Notes: generated by a model not told the origin, from the letters alone. DNA of 33,193 bases from Myxococcales bacterium (GCA_947491025.1 CANLIC010000041.1:1-33193); one strand, 5' to 3'; counted from the stretch's first letter, positions 19,401-25,570 are shown. Translations and numbers: made by a program.

Positions 19401-22400
19401 CGGCAAGGCAGCGACCGCGCCTGCCAAGCTGGGCGACAAGCCCGCGGGCCAGCCAGACGCCGCAGCGGTCGCTGGCGCCGCCTCCGACCAGGCGAACGCC
19501 GACAAGACGGCTGCGGCGGCTGGCACGGAGGGCACGGCCGGGGCGAACGCGGGAGCGGCTCCGGCGCGCGAGGTACCGCTTTCAGAGGCCGGAGATATCG
19601 GCGCCGCGGCCTTGCAGCTGCGCCTGCCAGCCGATGGCGCGATCCTCGGCGCCGAGCGGCTCGCGGTCACGGGCCGCAGCCGTCCGGGCAACACCGTCCG
19701 CGTCAACGGCGTCGAGGTGCCGCTGGGCGCCGATGGCCGCTTCTCGCGCCTCGTCGATCTGGCGCCCGGGCCGCAACAGCTGACGGTGCAAGTCCGTGAC
19801 GCAGCGGGCAACGAGGCGAGCGTCGTCCGCAACTACGTCGTCCGCGACCGCGCGTACTTCCTGATGGCCGTCGCCGAGGGCGCCGTCGGCCAGATCGGCG
19901 CCAAGGTCCAGGGAATGAGCGACAGGACGAGCCTGGAGGCCGGTGGCGTCCTGCTGCACGGTCGCGGCGCCGTCTACCTCAAGGGCCGCATCAAGGGCGA
20001 CGTCCTCGGCTTCCAGAGCGTCCGCTACACCGCCCACCTCGACACGGCCCGCAACGGCAACCTCCAGCAATTCCAAGCCAACCTCTTCGATCCGGACCGC
20101 TACTACCCGGTCTACGGCGACAACAGCGTCGATGTCCAAGACGCCCAGGCCCGCGGCCCGCTCTACGTGCTCGTGGAGGCCGATCGCAGCAAGGCGACCT
20201 TTGGCAACTTCCGCACCGGCGTCGATGGCTGGGAGCTGCTGCGCTACGACCGCACGATGTACGGCGGTCAACTCGACCTGCAGCGCGTCTTCGCCGGCGA
20301 CCTCGACACCCGGGCCAAGCTCTTCGCCGCCCAGGAGGACCGGACCCTCGCCCGCCGCACCGACATGCTGCGCGGCACCGGCGGCTCGCTGTTCTACTTG
20401 TCCGGCCGCGACGTCCTCGAGGGCAGCGAGCGGGTCTGGATCGTCGTGCGCGACCGGGACAACGGCATCGAGCTCGGGCGCTTCGCGATGAACCGCAACG
20501 TCGACTACATCCCGGACTACCGGGAGGGCCGCCTGCTCTTCAAGTCGCCGGTCAACAGCGCCGTCGACGCCTTCTTCGCCATCGGGCAGAACGGCATGGC
20601 CGGCCAGCACCTGCACTGGAACGGCCACCCGGTGTTCGTCCTGACCACGTATGAGGCCCGCGCCATCGACGGGGTTGGCGGCGCCAATGTCGGCGCCGTG
20701 GTCGAAGAGCGCGTCTTCGGCGGCAAGCTGCGCATCGGCGCTGGCTATGTCCACGAGGCGCGGGATGGCGAGGGCAGCGCGGCGTACCAGCTCGCCGGCG
20801 GCCACGTCGAGGCGCGGCTTGGCAACGCCAGCCGGGCGCGCGCCGAGGTGGCTTGGTCGCGGTCGCGCGACAGCCTCGTCTCGGTGAGCGACGACGGTGG
20901 ATTGACCTTCGGCCAGCAGCGCGATGCAGCGAGTCGCGCCACGGCGAGCGAGGTCTCGGGCCTCGCGCTCTCGCTGGTGGTCGACGCCGACCTCGGCGAC
21001 CTGGCCAAGGCCGTCGGCGTCGAGCTCGGCAAGAGCGATCTGAACGGCGCCGGCGCTGGCTTCGAGGCCCAAGACCCCGCCCGCAAGGCGCCCGATTCGC
21101 AGGCCGCCGCGACCGCCAGCAGCGCTGGCCACCTGCGCGCCCACTACCGTTGGGTGCAGCAAGGCTTCCACAGCAACGGCGTCCTCACCGAGCAGGGCCA
21201 GCAGAAGGTCGGCTTCGACGCCCGCTTCGCGCTGCACCGCGACAACGCCCTCTCGCTGCGCTACGACGGCATCCTCACCGGTGCCCGGCCCGACGCCTTC
21301 GCCGGCCTCGGCCTCGGCAACCAGGGCGGGCTGCAGAGCCAGTGGGGCGCAGGAGCCACCGCCACCTCGGGCAGCTTCACGCCGCTTGGCCGCCATCTGG
21401 TCACGCTGCAGGACCTGCACCGCCTGTCGCCACGCTGGAACCTCTTGTCGTCGCTGGCCTATTCCGGAGCCGACGCCACCGACGGCAGCCTCCGCCACAG
21501 CGTCACGCTGGCCGAGGGCGCGGCCTACCGCTTCAGCGATCGCCTGACGCTGCGCGGCGAGCAGCAGCTGATCCTCGGCGGCGATGCCAACCAGCTCCAG
21601 ACGCGCGCACTCGACCAGCTGCAGAGCGTCGTCGGCCTGGAATGGCGCATCTTCGACAGCCTCAGCCTCACCGTTGCCGAGCGCCTCGGCTGGGGCGGCC
21701 AGAACGCCACCATGGCCGGTCTGCGCACGGCCATCGGCAAGGACACCAGCCTCTATGTCCAGCAGCGCCTGGAAGATAGCTACCAGACCGGGCGGCCGGT
21801 GTCGGCCACGGTCATCGGCGCCGAGCAGCGCTACAGCGAGGGCGGCCGCGCTTTTGGCGAGTACCAGGTCGATGCCCTCAACGCCGGCCGCATGAACCGC
21901 GCCATCCTCGGCCTCGGCAAGCGCTTCGCCCTCGCGCCGGGCCTGCACGTCGACGCCAGCTACGAGCGCGCCCAGACCTTCAGCGGGCCGACCGGCGCCA
22001 CCAGCCGCGACGCCTTCTCGCTGGGCGGCGAGTGGCTGCGCGCAAAGCACTGGAAGCTCTCCAGCCGGCAAGAGGCGCGCGTCGACCAGGGCGACGAAGC
22101 GCTCGGCGGCGTCCGCAAGCTGCAGCTGGTCAGCCTCAACGCGGTCGAGGTCCAGGCCTCGCGCGCGCTCTCGCTGTTCGGTCGCGGCAACTTGATGCGG
22201 ACCACCGACCAGTCCAAGGAAAAGGTCGAAGCCGAGACCCTGCAGGGCACCGTCGGCTGGGCCTACCGTTCGCCCGACAACGATTGGTTCCAGCTCATCG
22301 GCCGTTACACGCACCTGCGCGAGCAGCGGCCGGCCGCGATCGACCTCGGCCTCTCAGAGCGCTCGCGCAAGCACATCTTCGCCATCGAGCCGATCATCGA

Positions 22401-22740
22401 GACGCCCTGGGGCTTCCAGTGGGCCCACAAGCTCGCCTTCCGCCGCGCCGACGAGGTGCTGGCCGACGGCCCGGCGTTGCAGAGCGACACCTGGCTCGGC
22501 ATCAGCCGCCTCGGCTACCACCTCTCGAGCCGACTCGACGCCGCGGTCGAGTACCGCCTGCTAGTCACCACGGCCAGCCGGGCCCTGGAGCATGGCGCGC
22601 TGGTCGAGGCGGCATGGATCTTCGCCAAGACGCTGCGCCTCGGTGCGGGCTGGAACTTCACGCGGTTCCAAGAGAATCTGCAGGGCGACTTCGTACGGGA
22701 TGAGGGCGGGTTCTTCTTGCGGGTGTTGGGCATGTACTGA
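7468..22740 (+). CDS. Giant DUF11-repeat surface protein with OmpA-like module and C-terminal outer-membrane beta-barrel
   Basis: About 5,090 aa. I chose the TTG at 7468 because GGGGAGG lies seven bases upstream; in-frame GTG 7441 and TTG 7435 have poorer ribosome sites. The signal peptide ends near ALA (residue 35). Residues 36-395 form a ten-cysteine N-terminal domain. About 17 DUF11 repeats follow (395-2725), with the pattern D-x-NGG-x-x-x-PGD-x-LRY and DPLPxGL. Carboxypeptidase-regulatory-like domains come next (about 2724-2920), then a diverged DUF11 unit (about 2960-3120) and an SdrD-B-like domain with DDDGDG (about 3122-3198). Further out are a Pro/Ala-rich linker (about 3461-3630), a degenerate OmpA-like domain (about 3774-3882), an Ig-like domain (about 4048-4127) and a long beta-barrel (about 4128-5090) ending in FFLRVLGMY. 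The terminal aromatic residue is typical of outer-membrane proteins. It is probably surface-located and involved in adhesion or sheath formation, but no function can be assigned. Confidence 0.9.
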   Translation: MPDAKRRQRSGDRHALGLAFAALGALTLLAGPALAVVVGTYPSQPKAFKVYGKAIQLGASLVTNFTDYRYNDKLLPQSSDSVQSFEKMPQDAVIVGAYLFWAGSAPGTSANPQVDTSATLTLADGFSTALDADTCDTRSIAAGGGQDPGAHFYCRKDITSLLAAHPGVDAYNGTYTVGGVTARVANITSECGGLTKPNPTCNQPESVCCTQQDPFCQARHASWSMVVVYDTKFSESTQRDIFLYDGFVLLDEQQSSTGQIQFPIQGFFVGDPPQANLAYYAMEGDKQLGNPYQDPPGGCDSFPCSTCFDFVSFNGSKLTGGAGNNDANNLFNSTPETGVDLDSFDVSALVKPEATSATLLVSSGDGNTANNAANDFSGYGELVLYGYTLLQINRLAPSFKNPITKYTVNATEATPGEELTYTVDLLNTGQLDANPAILKLDVFPPPGTEYVPFSTVVDGKSMADLGGKSPLQTGVNLGNLTNPAGGNPSRKISFKVKVMQSPPVADIVSTAVVDYTYKGTVLTFTDQVQTNATTVKIVAPQLATPTLVVAPASASPGQVLSWTLSMQNPSPNPVTVNALELDIPAEVSFGSAKGSGKDATNPKGGKNGTGLVRFEDIVVGAGQTATFTITGTVRSLNELLALGIIKLDGHPVAVQAKVTVGGKTVLTDDPNVGGQSDPTVFTLAVKANLSSSSKEGKDLSGATPLVAGDVMQFAIFIVNSGPGDATVNLSDPLPSALEFVSTNEPALQHQAGVVTAKDLVIKSGQTLDLVFTARVRTDTPSGSKFSNVATLSPNDGSAPTLVQTGVFTVTGGADLSTSLKTVQDLNGGQVEPGDTLRYSIVLTNSGKLATGAIQLSDPLPAGLEQVSNVIGGGSFDAGTGQVLWSLGPLAGNGGKVVVGFDAKVAAIVANGQTIQNIAVATAAELPQPLQLTVSLQVNAQAEVSVFELSVVAKDGKFVPGNEVTYTLALQNTGKGAVIDPSLTLPLDGVLAIQSVAGDGVTFAGQTVTWKPGNLLVNLPPQVAIIKATLAKVVDQGKNVSAQATLQGGGLLAPLASDDPGKPGKQEPTTFAVVSAPILVMTKKVEDQNGGIVQGGDAIRYTIEVRNDGDAPASNLLISDALNGALVGVQVPSGAFDAASGVASWKPAQPLLPGAPPLQLTIDATVAKTTPSKAKVDNFAQATFTETPTSAQSNTVSFTVENLPDFGRTTKTASAATIAAGELVEWTIAVENSGNLAGSNVIVTDVVPPGVQEVVAEGGSFNAANSTATWSLGAVAAGGKTTLTLRGRLSKPLSNGAQICNQALVSAAENPTPSKSSPPGGAFNGAPTCITVQAAPVLSFEKRVLADPAGTVLNGGVVKPGVALRYELRVRNTGNGLAENLQLSDKVAEPLTDVVAESGGTYDAATRTIIWPAVAQLGVGPADVVVRTFRAKVASALDNGVPIVNQAQLLHKDGGAAPLLSDDPQTVAAADPTQLTVVSTIDFSKATKTVVDKNGGDARPGDLLTFAITLRNDGDAMGKQVVVIDPIDPRLTDVQPLDGGTLGGGLVQWAVGDVAPGQERTVRFEAALKKPLADGTIVPNQAQITALGFVTPITTDANLGTPEREPTQVVVKATVDLQGSAWTVLDEDGGTVEPGDTLTFTLTLRNKGDALALDLPVKALWGVGQLAEVQAFDGGVLGTDQADWLVPLVSLTPGGDVQLRLRAKVQKGLADGSKVTVAAQIPGLVPSPEITVEVDAQPDLASSLLTVDDETGWLVKVGQVGPGHVLRYELELRNTGTAAATGVGVALPLGAAFAKIELLSPGTADGTTANWSVASLQPGASQKLLVRATLRLDLADATAVQPLATLTSADLAAPVQLSAPGVLVLSRPILKLTKVLEDVTGEDLFPGDQVRVLLTAANLGTAPALPLTLRDDLNGKPLTDAVPAAGGVLQAGVATWTVPSLLPGQTVTVSMTAKVQKGTPSGGELLNVAEASAPKADLALSNQAKLPLIYPTLQVLAGYVPKVAGATPAEPGDELSLQIEIKADGARPARQVQVIAPIDGSIFEVLPAKGITYDATAKVVILQPADHPQLQNIAVGKTATVSVPLRVKATALDGAVASSVATAREGQTALAWASPPATVAIRSQPELAIDKRVIDLNGGKVAPLDVLRYTLQVRVVGQAAARQVLIRDPLPAGLEVVAIGQGGVQQKAPDGGITVVWTSAQFAALALIEPPALSGGRGGQGGEGDLVELQVDVRLSPNLADGQVIANQAIGEALAMPTPTLSDDPTTPALQDPTAVTVRVVSALGASIKSVQDLNGQPLLPGDTLRFTVALVATANAPLQGAKVFDPMPAGTAYLPGTTRLNGVAVADLAGGLAPTAGGLAVQSPGAAAGVLEPGLDRAATVQFDVRVLPQVEAGGRVDNVATGVATGVPPTAIGPAGLPIGSGPSLAHFHKAAELLDSDGDGVADPGEEVRYVLQLRNDGLASAEDVVLDDPLPKGAELLPGTLVVDGKSRTDAVDADAAEVVKGSDGAPNGVRIRLGTVVAGALREASFRVRVAQGATGLANQAIASAKAIGEEPSDADLDDSNGDQPTLVPVAGQSPALNHAKSVADENGGSVEPGDRLRYKLQLRNAGSQPLSQLSLVDDLPLGLEPDPTDILVPPGAVVSIEAGTADRSSRLVVSGLAIGGGEEIAIALRVRVGAKAKVGDAICNAATALIARAGSDGALPPWQVPSNAACVSVGAIAGSATVRGHVFEDRDLQDAVYQPTDLPFGSWQVLISPPAGQTGSEVSAITDADGRYAMAGVPTGKRRLRVVSPTGVTFHEADIEVAAGTTLELPLPLRPTGRIYDARSGAAASGVRAFLFYAEADPVAPGQLVAAELMPAGQQGQRVDATGAYRFQPPKGRIYRIDLAPAGRPYAFPSSVRPSEDGIARVTGQGFVGEDALPRPGAKGAFWLRFTLQGATGKTDETGEPVVPRRNHVPVDALSDAIRITLHLSRQAAATGELVHATATIENQSNFGIVTGSLDGQGGAELRAALPRGLGLVSGSLAGSLLPKGETKGKRLTLAPATGPLLQVRRVGADGATLGLDLPAGSKLVVRFAVVVGPDAELGDRVQTRAQLYSVAGSALTAEASAALQIDADPLFDRGTVLARVFCDDDGDGWQSKGELGLLGARIYADNGHYADTDIEGRAHLVDLEPGNHLFKVDADTLPPGSAMTTDDKRVLWISRGIGLSLRFGVRCALDTVQPTTVKLAEKVSQSALAARKPGPGVVEVAGALAGLEIWVDGRKLPPLRLHAAIASPGVDAPATLPETPSPVSVDASLPLNLHSRVDGVFDDHEVEIRLLDGNHALGGHIHHERIRGAPPNRITLRLPPRSLVAGNHYAVQLRATTRYGAGASSAWLPFAAVAPVAPGNASTPLEPFAIVLAPARAHVQGRDQALVGGTFRARVERPADGRLLVGLRTATGQSCDAYMTLAAELRPDRVPEPDAGPAPAAAPTVPASVMPESRTPALQPTPAPAVSPPMATEPPAAAPAAPPPPAPKPAPVPAPKPAPVAPAVVPTPAPAPPPAPPPAPPPAPAPKPAPLAPTAVPTPAPAPKPAAPAALAAPAPTHAPTPPAPKPAPVPAPLAAPTPAPAAMTPAPTPARPTPTPRSDVREVAIGFEDTTGVKIAGVLLRPRKGESSLRAPSTPLPVADGRLLLAPVLQVQGVPTDAAEAAIALLDRDGRVIARTPLPVPVPDAFAYTPPPELRLLPGKVGVAIEVMMASADGHLEGWRSAPVTLTLLDDGAELLPEGAPDKVVRADLFADDGALNESLLDWLGRQVAKFQGDDLLVVSLHSGGSAALGRTRAAAPRVREALLRAGLSADRLLVLSLGASTPDADPEGWRLGRDRVEIRRRVKRAGAETSAKGFSVAQGLWIDGVAVVGNDANEPPSRVRVRTGAPTLVELQMEDGTGALWKRVFPAPPGAAGTAVTPTPAAEDRQSPSYRLGEQVLDALRKELDAGKAATAPAKLGDKPAGQPDAAAVAGAASDQANADKTAAAAGTEGTAGANAGAAPAREVPLSEAGDIGAAALQLRLPADGAILGAERLAVTGRSRPGNTVRVNGVEVPLGADGRFSRLVDLAPGPQQLTVQVRDAAGNEASVVRNYVVRDRAYFLMAVAEGAVGQIGAKVQGMSDRTSLEAGGVLLHGRGAVYLKGRIKGDVLGFQSVRYTAHLDTARNGNLQQFQANLFDPDRYYPVYGDNSVDVQDAQARGPLYVLVEADRSKATFGNFRTGVDGWELLRYDRTMYGGQLDLQRVFAGDLDTRAKLFAAQEDRTLARRTDMLRGTGGSLFYLSGRDVLEGSERVWIVVRDRDNGIELGRFAMNRNVDYIPDYREGRLLFKSPVNSAVDAFFAIGQNGMAGQHLHWNGHPVFVLTTYEARAIDGVGGANVGAVVEERVFGGKLRIGAGYVHEARDGEGSAAYQLAGGHVEARLGNASRARAEVAWSRSRDSLVSVSDDGGLTFGQQRDAASRATASEVSGLALSLVVDADLGDLAKAVGVELGKSDLNGAGAGFEAQDPARKAPDSQAAATASSAGHLRAHYRWVQQGFHSNGVLTEQGQQKVGFDARFALHRDNALSLRYDGILTGARPDAFAGLGLGNQGGLQSQWGAGATATSGSFTPLGRHLVTLQDLHRLSPRWNLLSSLAYSGADATDGSLRHSVTLAEGAAYRFSDRLTLRGEQQLILGGDANQLQTRALDQLQSVVGLEWRIFDSLSLTVAERLGWGGQNATMAGLRTAIGKDTSLYVQQRLEDSYQTGRPVSATVIGAEQRYSEGGRAFGEYQVDALNAGRMNRAILGLGKRFALAPGLHVDASYERAQTFSGPTGATSRDAFSLGGEWLRAKHWKLSSRQEARVDQGDEALGGVRKLQLVSLNAVEVQASRALSLFGRGNLMRTTDQSKEKVEAETLQGTVGWAYRSPDNDWFQLIGRYTHLREQRPAAIDLGLSERSRKHIFAIEPIIETPWGFQWAHKLAFRRADEVLADGPALQSDTWLGISRLGYHLSSRLDAAVEYRLLVTTASRALEHGALVEAAWIFAKTLRLGAGWNFTRFQENLQGDFVRDEGGFFLRVLGMY
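8650..15636 (+). repeat. Array of about 17 DUF11 (conserved repeat) domains within the giant gene
   Basis: Repeat units begin near 8650, 9088, 9526, 9904, 10288, 10690, 11074, 11467, 11905, 12307, 12676, 13063, 13432, 13834, 14314, 14740 and 15199, so the spacing is about 370-480 bases (around 130 residues). Most share an N-terminal strand with K-x-V-x-D-x-NGG, then PGD, an aromatic-rich strand ending in R-N-x-G, and an exit motif of the DPLPxGL type. The copies are strongly diverged at DNA level, so this is an old array and not a recent tandem expansion. Units 4, 6, 9, 14 and 17 are closest to the consensus. Units 2, 3, 5 and 13 are the most diverged. Confidence 0.85.
17851..18355 (+). repeat. 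Pro/Ala-rich low-complexity linker in the giant gene
   Basis: About 170 residues dominated by Pro and Ala with interspersed Lys (patterns of Ala-Pro-Lys-Pro-Ala-Pro). The DNA contains many imperfect short repeats such as GCGCCCAAGCCCGCGCC. The linker separates the DUF11 and SdrD-like part from the OmpA-like and barrel part, as expected for a spacer crossing the periplasm or a surface stalk. The DNA could be prone to length change. Confidence 0.85.
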
Positions 22741-22899
22741 TACCAAAGCCAGCGGAACCGGATCGTGGCATGGCGCTGGCTGCGGCGAGCGAGGCAAGGC
22801 GCGAAGGCGCGGGAATAGCAAGGCTATTTCAAGCCTGAGTCACGCAGCCGAAGCCGTCGCGGACAAGCCAGGACCGAGCCGGATTCAATGGATTTGCTA
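22741..22899. repeat. 159-bp imperfect palindromic (MITE-like) element next to the giant gene stop
   Basis: The ends 22741-22761 and 22879-22899 form a 21-bp terminal inverted repeat with 15 of 21 positions matching. The centre of symmetry (about 22820) falls on a perfect 6-bp hairpin, AATAGC-AAG-GCTATT, at 22814-22828, so the whole segment is one imperfect palindrome. It starts at the first base after the TGA of the giant gene. No ORF of its own is evident, as expected of a non-autonomous repeat. It may also act as a transcription terminator or mRNA-protecting hairpin. Confidence 0.7.
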
Positions 22900-23064
22900 T
22901 GAGCCGCGGACCGGCTGCCTGCCCATGCGTGGCGGTTGCAGCCGCGGATCACCCTGGCCGCTGACGGCAGCGCAGACGCCGGCGTCTCAGCCGCGGTTCA
23001 TTGCGCGCCGACGCCGCGGGGAATGCCGCTGTCGACAGAATCGGCGCGAACGCCCGCGCCTGCG
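22900..23064. other. Gene-free stretch downstream of the palindromic element
   Basis: With the palindromic element it makes a 324-bp gap between the convergent ends of the giant gene and the FG-GAP gene. I see no coherent coding sequence, RNA gene or clear T-tailed terminator here. Confidence 0.6.
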
Positions 23065-24372
23065 CTACCCCTTGCAGCCGATGAGCTGCTTGTGCAGCCA
23101 GCTACCTCTCTTGGGATCGCAGACGTCGGTGGTGCAGAACTTGCCGTCGTCACAGACCTTCGGCTCAAAGCCGACGCAGACGCCGCCCTCGCAGGCGTCC
23201 TTGGCCGTGCAGGCGTCGCCGTCGCTGCAGGCCTGACCCTTGGGCACATTGACGCCATAGACGCACGCGCCCTTGCCCGTGCCGGCCACGGTGTCGCAGC
23301 TGTCGCTGGTGCAGGCGTTGCCATCGTCGCAGTCTTGGCCCTTGGTGCAGGTCTTGACCGCGCAAGCCTTGCCGCTCCAGCCGGGCAAGCAGACGCACTG
23401 GCCGTACGCGTTGGTGGCGCCAGCGACCGGCTCGAGGAGCGTCGTGCGCGATGGCTTGCCACCAGCGCTGAGCTCCATCGGCGAGAAAACAGCGACGCGA
23501 CCGGCGCTGGCAGAGACGGCCAGCCCGTAGCGCCGCTGGTCGGTCGTGCCATAGGGCGCCACCTGGCTCAGCGGCGCCAACGGCGATGTCGGCCGCAGCG
23601 CGTCGATGAGCCCGTAGACCCCGGTGGCGCCGGCCCGGTAGCGCAACGAGGCGCCCAGGGCACCGGCAACCCCAGGCGCAGGCAGGCGCGGAGCGCCGAT
23701 GAAGAGGTCGACGCCATCGAAGGCGAGCGCGGCGCCGAATCCGGGTTTGGGCGCGCAGGCGGGGCCCGGCGGCTGCAACGCGTGGCTGTACTGCCAGCCG
23801 CCGGTGACGCGCTGAAAGACGTTGACGTGACCCGGCCCGTGCTGCGTCGGGTCGGCGGGCTGGCAGCCGCCGCGCATGGCGGTGACCACGAGCACGTCGC
23901 CGGTGCGGGCGAGCTGAGTGCCGAATCGCTGGCCTGGCACGGCGACGGCGTCGGTGAGCTGGCCGGCGAGGTTCCAGACGCCCGCACCGTTGCGACTGTA
24001 GAGGTTCAAAACGCCAGCGGCTGCGTTGGCGCCCGGGCTGCCGGAGAGGGCGGCGTTTGGACCGTCGAGGCCGAGACTCGCCGCGCCCGCCGCGCCGGCA
24101 GGGAGCACGTTGGGGTTGCCCTGGGCCTGCCAGGTCGTGCCGTTCCAGCCCAAGACAAAGACCTGACCGACGGTTGCGGGCGCGTTGATGAGCAGCGTCG
24201 TGCCGTCGGTGATCATGGCGGCCGCCCATGCACTGTTGGAGGCGGGCATGTTGACCGAGGTGGTGACGGGCGCCTGATAGATGCCAGCGCTGTTTCGCTT
24301 CCAGGTCAGAACGCGGCAAGATCGTGTGGCTCTTGGGTCGACTGGCCCAGAGATGTGAGCCCGCGGTGCCAA
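23065..24372 (-). CDS. FG-GAP beta-propeller/cysteine-rich repeat protein, apparently 5'-truncated
   Basis: About 435 codons read coherently on the minus strand. The N-terminal two thirds contain integrin-like FG-GAP blades, with motifs such as MITDGTTLLINAP, RFGTQLARTGDVLVVTA, FGAALAFDGVDLFIGAP and YGLAVSASAGRVAVFSP. The C-terminal third has an EGF-like segment (CVCLPGWSGKAC) and repeats of the form CDDGNACTSDSCD, CSDGDACTAKDAC and CDDGKFCTTDVCD, as in many secreted myxobacterial proteins. Such proteins normally carry a signal peptide or lipobox. Here the first available start (TTG at 24372) gives about 20 undistinguished residues and then drops into the middle of a propeller blade. No upstream minus-strand frame supplies a signal sequence. 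The gene is therefore probably a remnant that lost its 5' end, though an unrecognised start cannot be excluded. It is divergent from the LysR gene. Confidence 0.7.
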   Translation of the reverse strand: MAPRAHISGPVDPRATRSCRVLTWKRNSAGIYQAPVTTSVNMPASNSAWAAAMITDGTTLLINAPATVGQVFVLGWNGTTWQAQGNPNVLPAGAAGAASLGLDGPNAALSGSPGANAAAGVLNLYSRNGAGVWNLAGQLTDAVAVPGQRFGTQLARTGDVLVVTAMRGGCQPADPTQHGPGHVNVFQRVTGGWQYSHALQPPGPACAPKPGFGAALAFDGVDLFIGAPRLPAPGVAGALGASLRYRAGATGVYGLIDALRPTSPLAPLSQVAPYGTTDQRRYGLAVSASAGRVAVFSPMELSAGGKPSRTTLLEPVAGATNAYGQCVCLPGWSGKACAVKTCTKGQDCDDGNACTSDSCDTVAGTGKGACVYGVNVPKGQACSDGDACTAKDACEGGVCVGFEPKVCDDGKFCTTDVCDPKRGSWLHKQLIGCKG

Positions 24373-24679
24373 CGCCCGTTGCGGGTGTGCGCTTGCTCGG
24401 CGGGCCGCGGGGCGACAGGTTCACGGATCGGCGGCCGGCACCGCAGGAAAGGGCGACCACCATCGTCCGATTCGGCAAGCGGCGGGCATGGAGTCGGCGG
24501 GGACGCCGAGGATCGATTCAGAGGCGGCAGGCGCAGCCGAAGTTGAACCGTTGACGGCGATCGCCCCGGGTGGCAGCGTGTGCTCTGCAACCCATCGGGT
24601 TCGCAGGGGTCTCGGCTGGACTTGCGGCCAGCGTGCCTTCCGCCCTGGCCTGAGACTTTGGCGACCCAGGGAGCAGCGC
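24373..24679. other. Intergenic region between the truncated FG-GAP gene and the LysR gene
   Basis: This 307-bp stretch has no coherent coding frame on either strand. The LysR frame stays open back to 24488, but those 64 codons do not resemble any domain. A TTGACG at 24551-24556 could be a -35 box, but there is no acceptable -10 at 16-18 bp. I saw no clear T-N11-A palindrome that could be a LysR operator. Confidence 0.55.
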
Positions 24680-25570
24680 TTGGACCTCAAGAACCTCAGC
24701 CATTTCGTCGACATCGTGGACATCGGCTCGGTCCAGGCCGCAGCCCGCCAGCTCGGCGTCTCCCGGTCCGTGCTACGGCGCGGCCTCGAGGAGCTTGAGT
24801 GCGTGATGGGCGCCCGTCTCCTGCACCGCGACCCGTCGGGGGTGCGCCTCACCGCGGCGGGCGCGATCGCGCTCGAGCGCGGCCGGCCGCTGGTCGAGTC
24901 GGCTCGGGCGCTGCTGCGGGAGGTGCAGGTCGCCGATCAGGAACCGCGCGGGCTCCTGCGGGTCATTCTCCCCGTTGGCATGCCGCTGGCCCTCGCCGTC
25001 GACACGCTGCTCGCTGGACGCGAGGCCATGCCAAACCAGCAGATCGTCCTGCGGCACTCCGAAGATCCCCTCGCCGATGTCCATCAACCCTTCGAGCTGA
25101 TGCTCCACGAGGGCCCGCCGCCCGATCGCAACCACTGGTTTTCGCGCGTCCTCATGCACATCTCGATGCGACCTCTCGCGTCGGCTGGCTACCTGGCGCG
25201 CAAGGGCAGGCCGATGTGCGTCGAAGAGCTCGGCGACCACGACATTCTGGGCTGGCAACGACCGGGCTTGCCGGCCGAAACGTGGCCGCTGCGGGCCGGC
25301 GGCAGCATCGAGGTCAGGCCCTGGTTCTCATCGTCTGATCCGCAGCTGCTGGCGGCGCTGGCAGCGCAGGGCGGCGGCATCTTTCTGGCGCCCAGCTTGC
25401 CCTTCTTTCGCGAGGATTCGGACGGTGCGCTCGTGGGCGTGCTCGAAGATCAGGTCGGCACGGAGTTCGCCTTCCGCGCCACAACGCCGTTCCCGGCCCG
25501 CGCTGACCCGCGAACCCGCAACACGGTGGCGCACATCATGGCGCAGCTCGAGGGGTTGTCGCAGGTGTGA
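24680..25570 (+). CDS. LysR-type transcriptional regulator
   Basis: A 296-aa DNA-binding regulator. I chose the TTG at 24680 because GGGAG lies at 24669-24673 and because LysR proteins normally begin directly with the helix-turn-helix. An upstream ATG at 24488 would add 64 residues with no family similarity. Residues 1-60 form the winged helix-turn-helix (LSHFVDIVDIGSVQAAARQLGVS, then the recognition helix, then GARLLHRD). Residues 90-290 form the periplasmic-binding-protein-like effector domain, ending in an Arg-rich C-terminus usual for the 'AsnC/PecT-like' LysR branch. The effector and target are unknown. The gene is divergent from the truncated FG-GAP gene. The next gene downstream is 229 bp away and unrelated, so the usual divergent-target logic gives no clear candidate. 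Confidence 0.88.
   Translation: MDLKNLSHFVDIVDIGSVQAAARQLGVSRSVLRRGLEELECVMGARLLHRDPSGVRLTAAGAIALERGRPLVESARALLREVQVADQEPRGLLRVILPVGMPLALAVDTLLAGREAMPNQQIVLRHSEDPLADVHQPFELMLHEGPPPDRNHWFSRVLMHISMRPLASAGYLARKGRPMCVEELGDHDILGWQRPGLPAETWPLRAGGSIEVRPWFSSSDPQLLAALAAQGGGIFLAPSLPFFREDSDGALVGVLEDQVGTEFAFRATTPFPARADPRTRNTVAHIMAQLEGLSQV

Noticed and set aside
22741..23064. A small gene in the gap after the giant gene
   Set aside because: The open frames here (for example on the plus strand from 22592) are extensions of shadow frames and cross the palindrome; none has a ribosome site or a recognisable domain.
24488..24679. An extended N-terminus for the LysR regulator from the ATG at 24488
   Set aside because: The extra 64 residues do not resemble a domain, and LysR proteins begin directly with the helix-turn-helix. 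The TTG at 24680 has a better ribosome site.
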